64,000 nucleotides of DNA from Bdellovibrionota bacterium. GTDB lineage: Bacteria > Bdellovibrionota > Bdellovibrionia > Bdellovibrionales > Bdellovibrionaceae. Shown one piece after another: positions 1-8,851 of this stretch. The DNA lies in assembly GCA_963170155.1 (NCBI GenBank), contig CAUJGP010000002.1:1-64000 (forward strand), read 5' to 3'. Within the stretch, counting starts at the first letter, position 1, and every line of letters starts with the position of its first letter. Below the pieces are notes generated by a model. It was not told the origin of the DNA. It ran no database searches and worked only from the letters and a program-made list of their open reading frames with translations. The position numbers and the translations under genes are program-made.

Positions 1-165
1 GGACTCAATTTTAACGTTAAAAGTACAACCTGTTAAAAAGAAGTGAATGAAGACAAAGATTAAAATAAAATTTCTTTTTCTAGTTTCTATAAGGCGCTCT
101 CCCTTGAAGACACGGCCAATAATCAAATGAAGAGAAAGTGACAACCCGTAATAAATTATCGACAT
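1..165 (-). CDS. N-terminal part of a probable lipoprotein, cut by the left edge
   Basis: An open frame on the minus strand runs from an ATG at 165 off the window edge without a stop (55 codons visible). About 30 residues in comes a basic stretch (RKR) and a hydrophobic segment ending in FLTGC, a good signal-peptidase II lipobox, followed by TFNVKIES. This is what an exported lipoprotein looks like. The true start is unclear: the ATG at 165 has no ribosome binding site and would give an unusually long leader, while a GGGAGAG lies closer to the RKR stretch but no ATG/GTG/TTG follows it in frame. No function can be given. The frame and lipobox are seen; that it is a real gene is inference. Confidence 0.45.
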   Translation of the reverse strand, partial: MSIIYYGLSLSLHLIIGRVFKGERLIETRKRNFILIFVFIHFFLTGCTFNVKIES

Positions 166-601
166 AAAAAAAATGAAACTTGAGGATAAATCGCATTTTT
201 TATGCTGCAATCACTCACTTTGATTTAATTAAATTCTACATTTGAGATTTTTTAATAAGAGTTTGATGCATACATCTAATTTTTCTGTCTCTTTCTTAGA
301 TTGAGAATAAAATCCACCTTGTTCTCAGTGACCAAGCCCATTTAAGGCCCCTCTAAGAGATCTCATAAAGTTAAATGAAAACAGAGCGAAAAAAATTCAT
401 TGTCTGTCAAAAACAACCGATAAAACAAACTTGATTCTAACTCCCGATATATATTATTATTTTTTTCGATGAGGATTCTCTTAAATTAAGGTCATCTCTT
501 CTCAATTTAAGACAAATATTAAGGCAAATGAAAAAACAATCCCTCTGAATTGGAGTGAAGTTTGAACAAAGAAATAGCACCACATTCAATCTCTGGAAAA
601 A
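166..601. other. Non-coding AT-rich stretch, nothing recognised
   Basis: This stretch lies between the partial lipoprotein frame and the glycosyltransferase gene. It is AT-rich, has no convincing ORF on either strand and no strong hairpin or promoter motif that I can support. It must hold the promoter(s) of the two divergent flanking genes. Confidence 0.5.
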
Positions 602-1381
602 ATGATGATTCGTTCTCTCCATAAAGTCTCCATTGTCTGTCCGATTTACAATGCAGAAAAATACTTAGAAGAAACCGTTCACTCTGTGCGAGGACAAACT
701 TATCCTCACTGGGAGTTACTGCTGGTTCTCGACGCCCAATCGACGGATCAAAGCCAGGCCATTGCCCAAAAGTGGTCTCAAAAAGATAACCGCATCCATT
801 TGTTGGAATCAGAAGCTCATCGTGGCGTCGCTCACAATCGAAACCACGGCATCCAAAAGGCCACAGGAGATTTCATTGCCTTTTTAGATGCCGACGACCT
901 TTGGCTTCCTCAAAAGTTAGAAAAACAAATTTCATTTATGATTGCTCATACCATCGATTTTTCTTATCATTCTTACCAACAGATGTCCTCCAGTGGTGAG
1001 CTCCTTCCTTTGGTCAGAAAGGCCCCTCCCACGGTCAGTTATATTTCGCTCCTGAAAACCAATTCCATCGGCTGTTTAACAGTTATGATAAGAGCAGAAA
1101 AAGCCAAGCGCCATTCTTTTCGTCCTCATATGCCTCATGAGGATTTTTTATTTTGGCTTGAAATTTTAAAAGAAATTCCTCAAGCAGAAGGTCTCGATGA
1201 AGTCCTCGCTCACTATCGCATCGTGCCGCAATCCCGCTCCAGCAATAAAAAACGTGCGGCTTATGATCGTTGGTTGCTTTATCGCAAAATTTTAAAAATA
1301 AATTTAATAAAATCAATTTATTATTTTGCTTTTTATTCTCTCACTGCCATTCTTCAAAGACTCAAGCCCCGTCGTGATTGA
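602..1381 (+). CDS. Glycosyltransferase family 2 protein
   Basis: This 259-aa protein is a GT-A fold glycosyltransferase of family 2, which transfers a sugar from a nucleotide-sugar to a glycan or lipid acceptor at the cytoplasmic face of the membrane. The N-terminus has the family opening SIVCPIYNAEKYLEETVHSV, then DGSTD-like DAQSTDQS, GVAHNRNHGI and the metal-binding FLDADDLW around residues 97-104. The C-terminal 50 residues end in a hydrophobic stretch (LIKSIYYFAFYSLTAIL) that could associate with the membrane. Length is usual for a small single-domain member. The start is ATGATG with a weak GGAAA upstream. It stands alone, so donor and acceptor cannot be told; cell-surface polysaccharide synthesis is the general expectation. 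Confidence 0.9.
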   Translation: MMIRSLHKVSIVCPIYNAEKYLEETVHSVRGQTYPHWELLLVLDAQSTDQSQAIAQKWSQKDNRIHLLESEAHRGVAHNRNHGIQKATGDFIAFLDADDLWLPQKLEKQISFMIAHTIDFSYHSYQQMSSSGELLPLVRKAPPTVSYISLLKTNSIGCLTVMIRAEKAKRHSFRPHMPHEDFLFWLEILKEIPQAEGLDEVLAHYRIVPQSRSSNKKRAAYDRWLLYRKILKINLIKSIYYFAFYSLTAILQRLKPRRD

Positions 1382-1471
1382 TGGCTCCCCTTGACCAGCC
1401 TATGGACCTGAATCCAAAGCAACGATAGGGCTCCCTATTGCAAGAATGCATTAAAGTGTTAGCATTAAGTC

Positions 1472-2179
1472 ATGATGAAACGAGTCAAATACACTGCGGG
1501 CTTTTTATTCCTCTTTATGGGTCTACTCGTTGGCATTCAGCTCGGTTTTCGCTCTCTGAGCGGGGAACTCTTTGTCAATGTTCAAGAACTGATCCAAACC
1601 TCAGAGAGAGAGATTGCCAATGTTAAAAGCTTAAAGAAACCAAAGTTTCCTCTCTTACTTTCAACATCTCCCCTGCGAGTACTCACAGCTGCTCAGCGAA
1701 AAATTCCACCTCAAGGTTCTGATGAACCTATTGAAATCACGCTTGGACATTTTAGCATCATTCGTTCTCACGATAACATTTCTGTTTTTGCCTGCCAAAT
1801 TTATGATGAAGTCACCCTAACTTACGAAGCCCTTTCATTGAACGCTGATAAAACTTTAAAAATAGAAGAGCCATTAATGATGATTAAAGCTCCCTGTGCT
1901 ATTGATTTTAAAGATCCTCTGCATCTGAAAGCCATTCAGCTCATTCCTAAAAATATCACAAAAGACCCCCCAGGAGACGGAATGAGAACGTCAGAAGATG
2001 GAAGCTACTCTCTCCACTTTGAAAAAATGGAAGAGCAATGGCCGTCCACCTGGCGATTCAAATCTGTGCAGCTCAAAGCTTCTAAGGGCAATGCTCCTTC
2101 TCAAGAATTAAGCCGCTCTGAACTCCCTCTCACTGAACAGTCGAAATTAGATCTTTATTGGGTGAATGAATCCCTCTAA
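1472..2179 (+). CDS. Membrane-anchored or secreted protein of unknown function
   Basis: A 235-aa protein I do not recognise. Residues 2-30 form a basic start (KRVK) and a hydrophobic segment (YTAGFLFLFMGLLVGIQLGF), so it is anchored by a signal anchor or exported. The rest is soluble, with two cysteines (FACQIYDE, KAPCAIDF) that could form a periplasmic disulphide, and a pattern of alternating strands suggesting a beta-rich domain. The start is the first of two adjacent ATGs; no clear ribosome binding site is visible. It follows the glycosyltransferase by 90 bases on the same strand but no functional link can be shown. Confidence 0.75.
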   Translation: MMKRVKYTAGFLFLFMGLLVGIQLGFRSLSGELFVNVQELIQTSEREIANVKSLKKPKFPLLLSTSPLRVLTAAQRKIPPQGSDEPIEITLGHFSIIRSHDNISVFACQIYDEVTLTYEALSLNADKTLKIEEPLMMIKAPCAIDFKDPLHLKAIQLIPKNITKDPPGDGMRTSEDGSYSLHFEKMEEQWPSTWRFKSVQLKASKGNAPSQELSRSELPLTEQSKLDLYWVNESL

Positions 2180-2288
2180 GAAACAACAGGCCGTAAAAAA
2201 CATTTAGATTTAGGTCTAGATTCTCTCAAACACTTTTTAGAATAAATCTTTCATTAATAATCTTTGGTATGGGCACGGCTCAATTTTG

Positions 2289-3305
2289 TTATCCAATCCA
2301 ATGAGGATCTTCTTTAACCAATACGATTTCTTCAGGATGAGTGACCCACGATAACGTTTCATTAAGCCTTGGTTGAAAAGATAAAAGTTTAGCTACTCCA
2401 GCCATCAAAAGCCCAAACAGGATCGCACCCAAATGGGCCGTATGGGCGACGGTTAGACTCCAATCGGGATGAGTTAAGAGCGCATTAATATCTGTCAGGA
2501 TCAATAACGGAATCAACCACCATTTTGAGAGATAAATATCGCCAAAATAGTCTTCTGATGGAAAGAAAAAGAAAAAAAACCGAAGATAACGTCGAGGCTC
2601 CATCACCAAATAAAAAGAAAGTAAAGCGCTCACGGAACCACTGGCTCCAATGAGAGGCGCCATATTACTCCCCGTGGTCAAATTGTAAAAAAGCCCCCCG
2701 GCAACACCACCTAAAAGATAAAGAAGCAAACAAGCCCAAGACCCAACCTGTAACTCCACCAAGATACCAAAAAGCAGTAAAATCATCATGTTTGAAAAAA
2801 GATGAAGGAAACCCGAGTGAATAAATTGATAAGTGATAAAATGGCTCCATCCCGAGCCATAAGTTGAAACCCCAAAAAGCCCTGAAAAATCTCTTTGCTG
2901 GTAATTCTTAAATTCAATGAAAATTTTCTTCCAAGATTCATAGCGAATGGAGTCAGGATGGGGTGCTAAATCCAAAATCATCCCTAAGAAAGGACCATCT
3001 TTGAAAGACATTTGAAACCAAAAGTCCTCCCATTCGGCTCCTTTTAAGTACTGACTTCTTTCAGAAAATCTCTTCTCCCAAAATTTCCATTCACTTGGTT
3101 TATTGTCTTTCACATAGCTTTCGTACAAATAAGATTGGACGCTGCTGAAACTTTTCTGTGATAGCTTTTGAGAAAGCTCTCTCGGTAAATGAATTCCATT
3201 TTTCATGGGTAAAACTAAATAAAAAAAGACACAGATTAAAAACAGCATTAAGGTTACGGGAGCTCTTTTAAAGTAAGTCATTTTTAACCAAAAAGGAAAA
3301 ATCAC
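2289..3305 (-). CDS. Rhomboid-family intramembrane serine protease
   Basis: A 338-aa integral membrane protease of the rhomboid family (S54), which cleaves transmembrane segments of other membrane proteins. The core is clear: the HSGFLHLFSNMM motif of TM2 (His/Asn oxyanion residues), GASGSVSALLSF with the nucleophile Ser in GASGS, and the catalytic His in HTAHLGAILFG. Between the first membrane segment (about residues 15-33) and TM2 lies a hydrophilic stretch of about 100 residues, longer than in minimal rhomboids. The start is GTG at 3305, one base after the stop of the RDD gene, with AGGGG seven bases upstream; an ATG eight codons later is the alternative. The one-base gap implies translational coupling to the RDD protein. 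Confidence 0.9.
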   Translation of the reverse strand: MIFPFWLKMTYFKRAPVTLMLFLICVFFYLVLPMKNGIHLPRELSQKLSQKSFSSVQSYLYESYVKDNKPSEWKFWEKRFSERSQYLKGAEWEDFWFQMSFKDGPFLGMILDLAPHPDSIRYESWKKIFIEFKNYQQRDFSGLFGVSTYGSGWSHFITYQFIHSGFLHLFSNMMILLLFGILVELQVGSWACLLLYLLGGVAGGLFYNLTTGSNMAPLIGASGSVSALLSFYLVMEPRRYLRFFFFFFPSEDYFGDIYLSKWWLIPLLILTDINALLTHPDWSLTVAHTAHLGAILFGLLMAGVAKLLSFQPRLNETLSWVTHPEEIVLVKEDPHWIG

Positions 3306-3306
3306 C

Positions 3307-5136
3307 TTATGGCCCCTTCTCTGAGGCTGGGACTCTCTGATTAAGGAGATGGCTTTTTTGACCTGATTGCAGCAAATTCCAATCCAATTTTAATCCCGGG
3401 ATTTTGGAAGCCATATTCTCCATGGATAAAATCAAGTTGTTTTGGCTCTTTTTTTTCGCCTCTCTCATCATCCATGCCGATGCCGAGAGATAAATACTCT
3501 GGTTCCAGTGCAATTGATTCCATAACTCCGAAACCAACAACCAATCTGGTGCAAAATGCGAGTAACTCATTAAAATCTGTAAAGCATCAAACCTCAACTC
3601 TTCAGACTCAGCCTCGTTTTTCACAAAGTGTCGAAGGCGTGCCAAAGCTTGAGATCGAGTTGTCATGTGGTCGGCCTCCATCGCCAACTGAATAAGGCTT
3701 TGAAGGCTTTTATTGTTGGTTAACGTCCAATACTCTATGTTTTCCGAAAGGTTTTGCCTGCAAACCGAATCTTTAAAAAAGGCTCGACTCACCATAAAAT
3801 CGCTGAAGCTCTCCTCTTTATATTGAGGAATCAAAGAAACCATGGTTTCACATTCTTTGATTTTAGACGAACAACCAACTTCAAGCTGACGTAAGCACAT
3901 TTCAGAGTTGAGCTTGAGGAAATCTTTTTCCACCATCACCGATCTCAAAGTGTTCAACGCCGTCGTTAATCCCTCCGGCTGCTCTCTTGCAATGACTTTT
4001 AAATGCTCAGCCACCAATCCGGTAGCTCTGATTCCTTGTTCTTGGAGTTGCTGAAGCAATTTTTGAGAAACGTCACTGGCTCCAATTTTATTGAATAAAA
4101 TCAATTTTGAAGAAAGATAAGAAAGAAGAGCACCCTCTTTTTTCGGATTTTCTTTCTCCATCCTCAACAGCTCATTCACTTCGCTTAAATCCGCTTTTTC
4201 ATGAAACAAGGATTTCATGCACCAGCGGGAATCCAACTCACAGGCTTTTTTGACATAAGCATTGCGTTCCTCCGTGTGTGGAGAAGACAGCAAAGCTCTC
4301 CCCACCCATACCAAAGGACTTTCCATTTTTTTAAAAAATGCAAACTCCAATTCTTTATCCAAACAGCGATGATCAATCTGTTCCAGAAAGAACAATGCAA
4401 TACCAAAATCCAACCGAACTAAAAAAGGATTCAGGTTCACATTGGAGTAAGTTGAGATTTCATCCACCTGGGAACAAAGTTGACCCTGCTCCCGCCATTC
4501 TGACAAAGCGAATGTTCCATTTTGAATGCCTTTTTGAGTGATGGAAAAAAAAGCCGTCATCCATCCCAATCCCAACATGATAATCGACAACACCACAACC
4601 GAGACCAAAGCCTTTTCCATCGGCAAAGGACTCAAAGAACCAACAGCTTTTAAACTCACCATTTCAGTTTCTGAAATGCGATCATGAAAAGCGTGCCGCT
4701 TAGGATGAGATAAAATCGCTAGCAAAGGAATTCCTAACATTAAAATCTCAGCCGCCCATATGGTGGATCTTATCAAACATTGTTCCCAAGACAGCGCCTG
4801 CTGATTTAGCGCTCGAAGTTCCAACTTCATAATTCTCATACCCGGAGTTTTTTTCCAAAACTTAATATAGATAGAGTTGAGAATAATAGATCCTAAAATA
4901 AAAATCCAAGCCAATTGAGCCATCACAGCCATTAACTCTGTACTGGTTGCGATCGTTAATTTCAATAAATTCAATCGATATAAAATAATAAAGCTGGCAA
5001 AAGAAAAAAAAGGAATATGAAATAAAAAATCCAAAAAACTCGCTAAGAGCCGATCACTCGGAGGCGCTAAAAAAGGGCTCGTTCCCTCTTTTTTGACATA
5101 AAGCATTTCATTTGCAAATGGGTCCTTGATTACCAT
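3307..5136 (-). CDS. RDD-family membrane protein with a large helical C-terminal region
   Basis: A 609-aa protein. Residues about 20-165 are an RDD domain: the first membrane segment carries the SDRLLASFLDF arginine/aspartate signature, followed by further membrane helices (ILGSIILNSIYIKFW with the KTPGMRIMKL loop). Another membrane segment (LVSVVVLSIIMLGLGWM) follows at about 170-195, and the remaining ~400 residues are hydrophilic, alpha-helical and contain scattered cysteines, resembling degenerate TPR/Sel1-like repeats. RDD proteins are proposed transporters or membrane scaffolds; the function here is not known. Start ATG at 5136 with GAAGG upstream. It is the first gene of a two-gene unit with the rhomboid protease, so it could be a partner or substrate scaffold; that is inference. 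Confidence 0.85.
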   Translation of the reverse strand: MVIKDPFANEMLYVKKEGTSPFLAPPSDRLLASFLDFLFHIPFFSFASFIILYRLNLLKLTIATSTELMAVMAQLAWIFILGSIILNSIYIKFWKKTPGMRIMKLELRALNQQALSWEQCLIRSTIWAAEILMLGIPLLAILSHPKRHAFHDRISETEMVSLKAVGSLSPLPMEKALVSVVVLSIIMLGLGWMTAFFSITQKGIQNGTFALSEWREQGQLCSQVDEISTYSNVNLNPFLVRLDFGIALFFLEQIDHRCLDKELEFAFFKKMESPLVWVGRALLSSPHTEERNAYVKKACELDSRWCMKSLFHEKADLSEVNELLRMEKENPKKEGALLSYLSSKLILFNKIGASDVSQKLLQQLQEQGIRATGLVAEHLKVIAREQPEGLTTALNTLRSVMVEKDFLKLNSEMCLRQLEVGCSSKIKECETMVSLIPQYKEESFSDFMVSRAFFKDSVCRQNLSENIEYWTLTNNKSLQSLIQLAMEADHMTTRSQALARLRHFVKNEAESEELRFDALQILMSYSHFAPDWLLVSELWNQLHWNQSIYLSASAWMMREAKKKSQNNLILSMENMASKIPGLKLDWNLLQSGQKSHLLNQRVPASEKGP

Positions 5137-5241
5137 GAACCTTCATCGGCACAACCCCATTAAACTAAAGAGAATATGGACTTCAGACTATGATTTACAG
5201 ATGAATCAAAATCATCTTTGATTGAACCGAAGATCTTATGC

Positions 5242-6957
5242 TCATTGAACTTCAACCGCTCCCACATCACATCGTTGAGTCGAGGTGGTCTTGGACACAG
5301 ACCTCATCAACCCGCGCTGATCAGACAACGGACAAAGAAGATCGTTGCCAGCATCAATGGCTGGACTTCCGGGAAGAAGAAGATGAGTTAACGAAAAACC
5401 GCTATGATCACCCAATGGTCCTAACATGGGATTGCTCACCACCGTCATATTCCCTTCCCCATTACAGCTGGCATCATCCGCAATGGAGTTTACAGAGAGA
5501 ACCTGATAGGCCTGAAGAGATGCTGCATTAAAAATACAATTGGGTTTCGATGAGCTGCCTCGACTGATTATAGAGTTTTCCAATCGTAAATAACGAGGAG
5601 GTTGAGAAGAAGGGCTATTTTTTTTTGATAATCGAAGGCTGATCCCACTAGCTGTCGAATCACTGGTTATCGTTGAATTTCTCACTATAACCACGTCGCT
5701 CAATTGAGAATAGTAATAAGCATCATTTGCAAAGAGTCCATAAGCTGTATTGCCAGAAATCGTACTGTTTTCAATTAAACACTGACCATAACAATTCATT
5801 AAATAAATTCCAGTATTATTATAAGCACTAGTCGTTCTGGTAATACGAATATTGCGACTCACACTAGAAAAACTAATTCCTTCTCCAAGATTATTTATAA
5901 ACTCACTGCTATCGATCGTGATATGACTTGCACCTGTTAAAAGCTTAATTCCTGTGTTTTGAGAACCACGAATTTTAGTTTTTTCAATCAACAGGCTGCT
6001 TGATATAATTCCACCTAAAATCACGGGAGCATTTCCCGTATGGTCATCAAAAACACAGTTTTTAATATGAAGAGGAGAGTACGTCAAAATCCCCGTCGCG
6101 GTAAGACTATCCACTGCAGAATGACCCCGATTAAAACTTAAACCTTGAAGACTCACCGTGACTCTTTCCTCTTCTGCCGCCTTATTATCGTAGGGAATTT
6201 CTACCATGATCATTCCCGTTTCTGAGATATTCTCAACCCTGGTACTTTCAGGGCCTTCTCCAAAAATACCTACAAAGACTGGAGAGCGAATGATAAGTGT
6301 GGCACTCATATTGTAGACGCCTCTGGCCACTCGAATTAAATAGAATTTAGTTCCTGGAGAGAGCGCTGCATTGGCCTCTTCGATAGCAGCACGAAGAGAG
6401 CATAAACCTAAACTGTTGGAGCAAACTCCATCCCCCAGACTGACATCTGAGGTATTAGGATCTGCTAAAGATGTGACAAAAAACTCCTTCACCTGCCCAG
6501 CAAAAGTAACAAAGTTAGCATTATTATTAAGACTGGCTTGTTGATAAAAAAGAAGATCTTTGAACGTAAGAAAACTTTGGCCCTCTTGATAATCAACATC
6601 TTGTACAGCTTGATTCTGAATCAGCCCACATTGTTTTTCTGTGTTCAATGTGTAGTACCATTGATCATCCACAAAACGGAGAATGGCTTTAGGGGATTTT
6701 TGATTTTCACACTGAAAACCTGGCTCAAGTGCTACAAATGTTAATTTACCATCGTAAGAACCACCATTTCCACTGTACGACGCCACAGGAAAAATCCCTG
6801 TAGAGCTGGGCGGCAGTATCGAAGATGACGACGTGGATCGGTCACTCAGAGTCGCAACGAAATCCATCCGGCAATTTTGAAAAAAGAACAATAAAACAAA
6901 AAGACCTAAAATAAGGTAAGAAAACCGATTTAGTTTTTTTAAAATATTTTTATACAT
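5242..6957 (-). CDS. CSLREA-type beta-helix lipoprotein, paralogue 1 of 3
   Basis: A 571-aa exported protein. The N-terminus is basic (KKLNRF), then hydrophobic (YLILGLFVLLFFF) and ends in QNC, a lipobox-like site typical of Bdellovibrio-like lipoproteins. Residues ~30-165 form a domain with conserved cysteines (PGFQCENQK, KQCGLIQNQ). At ~175-195 comes DGVCSNSLGLCSLRAAIEEA, matching the CSLREA segment. Residues ~200-480 are right-handed parallel beta-helix repeats (ISGNTAYGL, IRGSQNTGIKLL, INNLGEGISF). The end (GSPAIDAG...DQRGL...CDVGAVEVQ) matches the choice-of-anchor Q type domain. Likely a surface or periplasmic beta-helix protein, possibly glycan-binding or adhesive. It is the last of three tandem copies; N- and C-terminal parts are nearly identical among them while the helix core varies. 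Confidence 0.88.
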   Translation of the reverse strand: MYKNILKKLNRFSYLILGLFVLLFFFQNCRMDFVATLSDRSTSSSSILPPSSTGIFPVASYSGNGGSYDGKLTFVALEPGFQCENQKSPKAILRFVDDQWYYTLNTEKQCGLIQNQAVQDVDYQEGQSFLTFKDLLFYQQASLNNNANFVTFAGQVKEFFVTSLADPNTSDVSLGDGVCSNSLGLCSLRAAIEEANAALSPGTKFYLIRVARGVYNMSATLIIRSPVFVGIFGEGPESTRVENISETGMIMVEIPYDNKAAEEERVTVSLQGLSFNRGHSAVDSLTATGILTYSPLHIKNCVFDDHTGNAPVILGGIISSSLLIEKTKIRGSQNTGIKLLTGASHITIDSSEFINNLGEGISFSSVSRNIRITRTTSAYNNTGIYLMNCYGQCLIENSTISGNTAYGLFANDAYYYSQLSDVVIVRNSTITSDSTASGISLRLSKKNSPSSQPPRYLRLENSIISRGSSSKPNCIFNAASLQAYQVLSVNSIADDASCNGEGNMTVVSNPMLGPLGDHSGFSLTHLLLPGSPAIDAGNDLLCPLSDQRGLMRSVSKTTSTQRCDVGAVEVQ

Positions 6958-7056
6958 CTTATTAAAACCCCATACCCTATTTCTATTCTCCCGTTTACAT
7001 CTCCTGCAATGACCCTACGTAATAATTATTTATAATAGTAATTTAGTTACAACGTC
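6958..7056. repeat. Duplicated spacer, copy A
   Basis: The spacer between beta-helix paralogues 1 and 2 closely matches the spacer between paralogues 2 and 3 (8752-8851): both carry AAAACCCCATACCCTATTTC, then TATTCTCCCGTTT and ATCTCCTGCAAT at the same distances. The spacer before paralogue 3 is different. This shows that a gene-plus-spacer unit was duplicated. Confidence 0.85.
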
Positions 7057-8751
7057 TCATTGAATCTCAACCGCTCCCACATCACATCGTTGAGCCGAAG
7101 TCGTCTTGGACACAAGCCTTCTCAACCCGCGCTGATCAGACAACGGACAAAGAAGGTCACTGCCAGCATCAATGGCTGGACTTCCCGGAAGAAGAAGATG
7201 AGTTAATGAAAAACCGCCATGATCACCCAATGGTCCAACCAAGGGATTGCTCACCACCGTCATATTCCCTTCTTGGTTACAACTGCTATCATCCGCAATG
7301 GAGTTCACAGAGAGAATCTGAGGAATAGAAGACGTATTAGAACTAAAAATACAGTTGGATTGCACGGAACTCCCTCGAGTAATAATAGAGTTTTCGAGCT
7401 GTAAATAATGATAAGGAATAATTGAAGCATCTAATCGCGACAATCGAATCGCAGTTCCTGTTGAAACCTCACCATTCGTAATCGTGGAACTCCTGACAAC
7501 CAAACCCTCCAAATTATTCAAGGTCACAACAAGAGAAAGACCAAAAGAAGTGTTTTCAGAAATGGTGCTATTTTCAATTAAACAATTGCTATGGCAATTT
7601 CTCACAAGAATTCCTTCAAAATTACGAGCGATTGTTGTTTTTGTAATACGAATATTACGATGTACATTTGTAACACTTCCTCTGAAGTGAATCCCTGCAC
7701 CAGCATTATTGATAATTTCACTGTTATCTATTGTCACACTATCTCCTAAAATTCGAATTCCATCACCTTGAGAGCCCCGAATACGCGTGTCTTCAATTAA
7801 TACGCTCGTACCCGGACCCGTAAAAATCACAGCATTTTGCCCTGTATGACCGTCAAACATACAATTTTTGATGTGAAGACTTCTTATACTTGTAGATACC
7901 CCACTCCCAGCAAGACCGATCCCCTGATTAAAACTTAGATTTTGAAGGCTTACGAATGCTTTATTAACTTGCTTCGGATTTGCAAGCACTTGCACCATCC
8001 CTGTTGCTGATGTGTTATTGACAACAATAGTCTTTTCAGGACCATCACCAAAGAGACCTACAAAGACTGGGGAACTTATCTCAAGCGTGGCACTCATGTT
8101 GTAGGTTCCTTGAGCAACACGTATTAAATAAAAATTGATCCCTGGAGAGAGCGCTGCATTGGCCTCTTCGATAGCTGCGCGAAGAGAGCATAAACCTAAA
8201 CTGTTGGAGCAAACTCCATCCCCCAGAGTGGCATCTGAAGTATTAGGGTCTGCTAAAGGTGTGACAAAAAACTCCTTCACCTGTCCAGCAAAAGTAACAA
8301 AGTTACCACTATTATTAAGACTGGTATCCTGATAAAAAAGAAGATCATTGAACATAAGGAATCGCCGATCCTCTTGATAATCAACATCTTGTACAGCTTG
8401 ATTCTGAATCAACCCACATTGTTTTTCTGTATTCAATGTATAGTACCATTGACCATTCACAAAACGTAGAATGGCTTTAGGGGACTTTTGATTTTCACAC
8501 TGAAAACCTGGCTCAAGTGCGACAAATGTTAATTTACCATCGTAAAACCCACCATTTCCACTATACGATGTCACGATAGGAGTTACCGTAGAGCCGCCAT
8601 GAATTGGCAGTATCGAAGATGACGACGCGGACCGGTCACTCAGAGTCGCAACAAAATCCATCCGGCAATTTTGAAAAAACACCAATAAAACAAAAAGACC
8701 TAAAGTAAGGTAAAAGAAGCGATTTAGTTTTTTAAAAATATTTTTATCCAT
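7057..8751 (-). CDS. CSLREA-type beta-helix lipoprotein, paralogue 2 of 3
   Basis: A 564-aa paralogue of its two neighbours with the same architecture: hydrophobic leader ending in FFQNC, a Cys-containing N-terminal domain to ~165, the CSLRAAIEEANAALSPG segment, a beta-helix core (IRGSQGDGIRIL, NNAGAGIHF, ISENTSFGLSL) and the terminal PAIDAGSDLLCP...CDVGAVEIQ domain. Relative to paralogue 1 the region after the leader carries an extra HGGSTV stretch, and the core differs in many positions and several small insertions and deletions. Start ATG at 8751 aligns with the others; no strong ribosome binding site is visible. Expected location is the outer membrane or cell surface. Function unknown; beta-helix binding or adhesion is the family-based guess. 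Confidence 0.88.
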   Translation of the reverse strand: MDKNIFKKLNRFFYLTLGLFVLLVFFQNCRMDFVATLSDRSASSSSILPIHGGSTVTPIVTSYSGNGGFYDGKLTFVALEPGFQCENQKSPKAILRFVNGQWYYTLNTEKQCGLIQNQAVQDVDYQEDRRFLMFNDLLFYQDTSLNNSGNFVTFAGQVKEFFVTPLADPNTSDATLGDGVCSNSLGLCSLRAAIEEANAALSPGINFYLIRVAQGTYNMSATLEISSPVFVGLFGDGPEKTIVVNNTSATGMVQVLANPKQVNKAFVSLQNLSFNQGIGLAGSGVSTSIRSLHIKNCMFDGHTGQNAVIFTGPGTSVLIEDTRIRGSQGDGIRILGDSVTIDNSEIINNAGAGIHFRGSVTNVHRNIRITKTTIARNFEGILVRNCHSNCLIENSTISENTSFGLSLVVTLNNLEGLVVRSSTITNGEVSTGTAIRLSRLDASIIPYHYLQLENSIITRGSSVQSNCIFSSNTSSIPQILSVNSIADDSSCNQEGNMTVVSNPLVGPLGDHGGFSLTHLLLPGSPAIDAGSDLLCPLSDQRGLRRLVSKTTSAQRCDVGAVEIQ

Positions 8752-8851
8752 CTTGTTAAAACCCCATACCCTATTTCTATTCTCCCGTTTGTATCTCCTG
8801 CAATTAACAAATATAATAATTATTTACACTAGTAACTTTAGTTACTCTGTC
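8752..8851. repeat. Duplicated spacer, copy B
   Basis: Second copy of the spacer described for 6958-7056. The 5' half (as read on the plus strand) is almost identical between copies, while the half next to the stop codon of paralogue 3 has diverged and differs by short indels, apart from a common GTCTCATTGAA next to the coding end. Confidence 0.85.
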
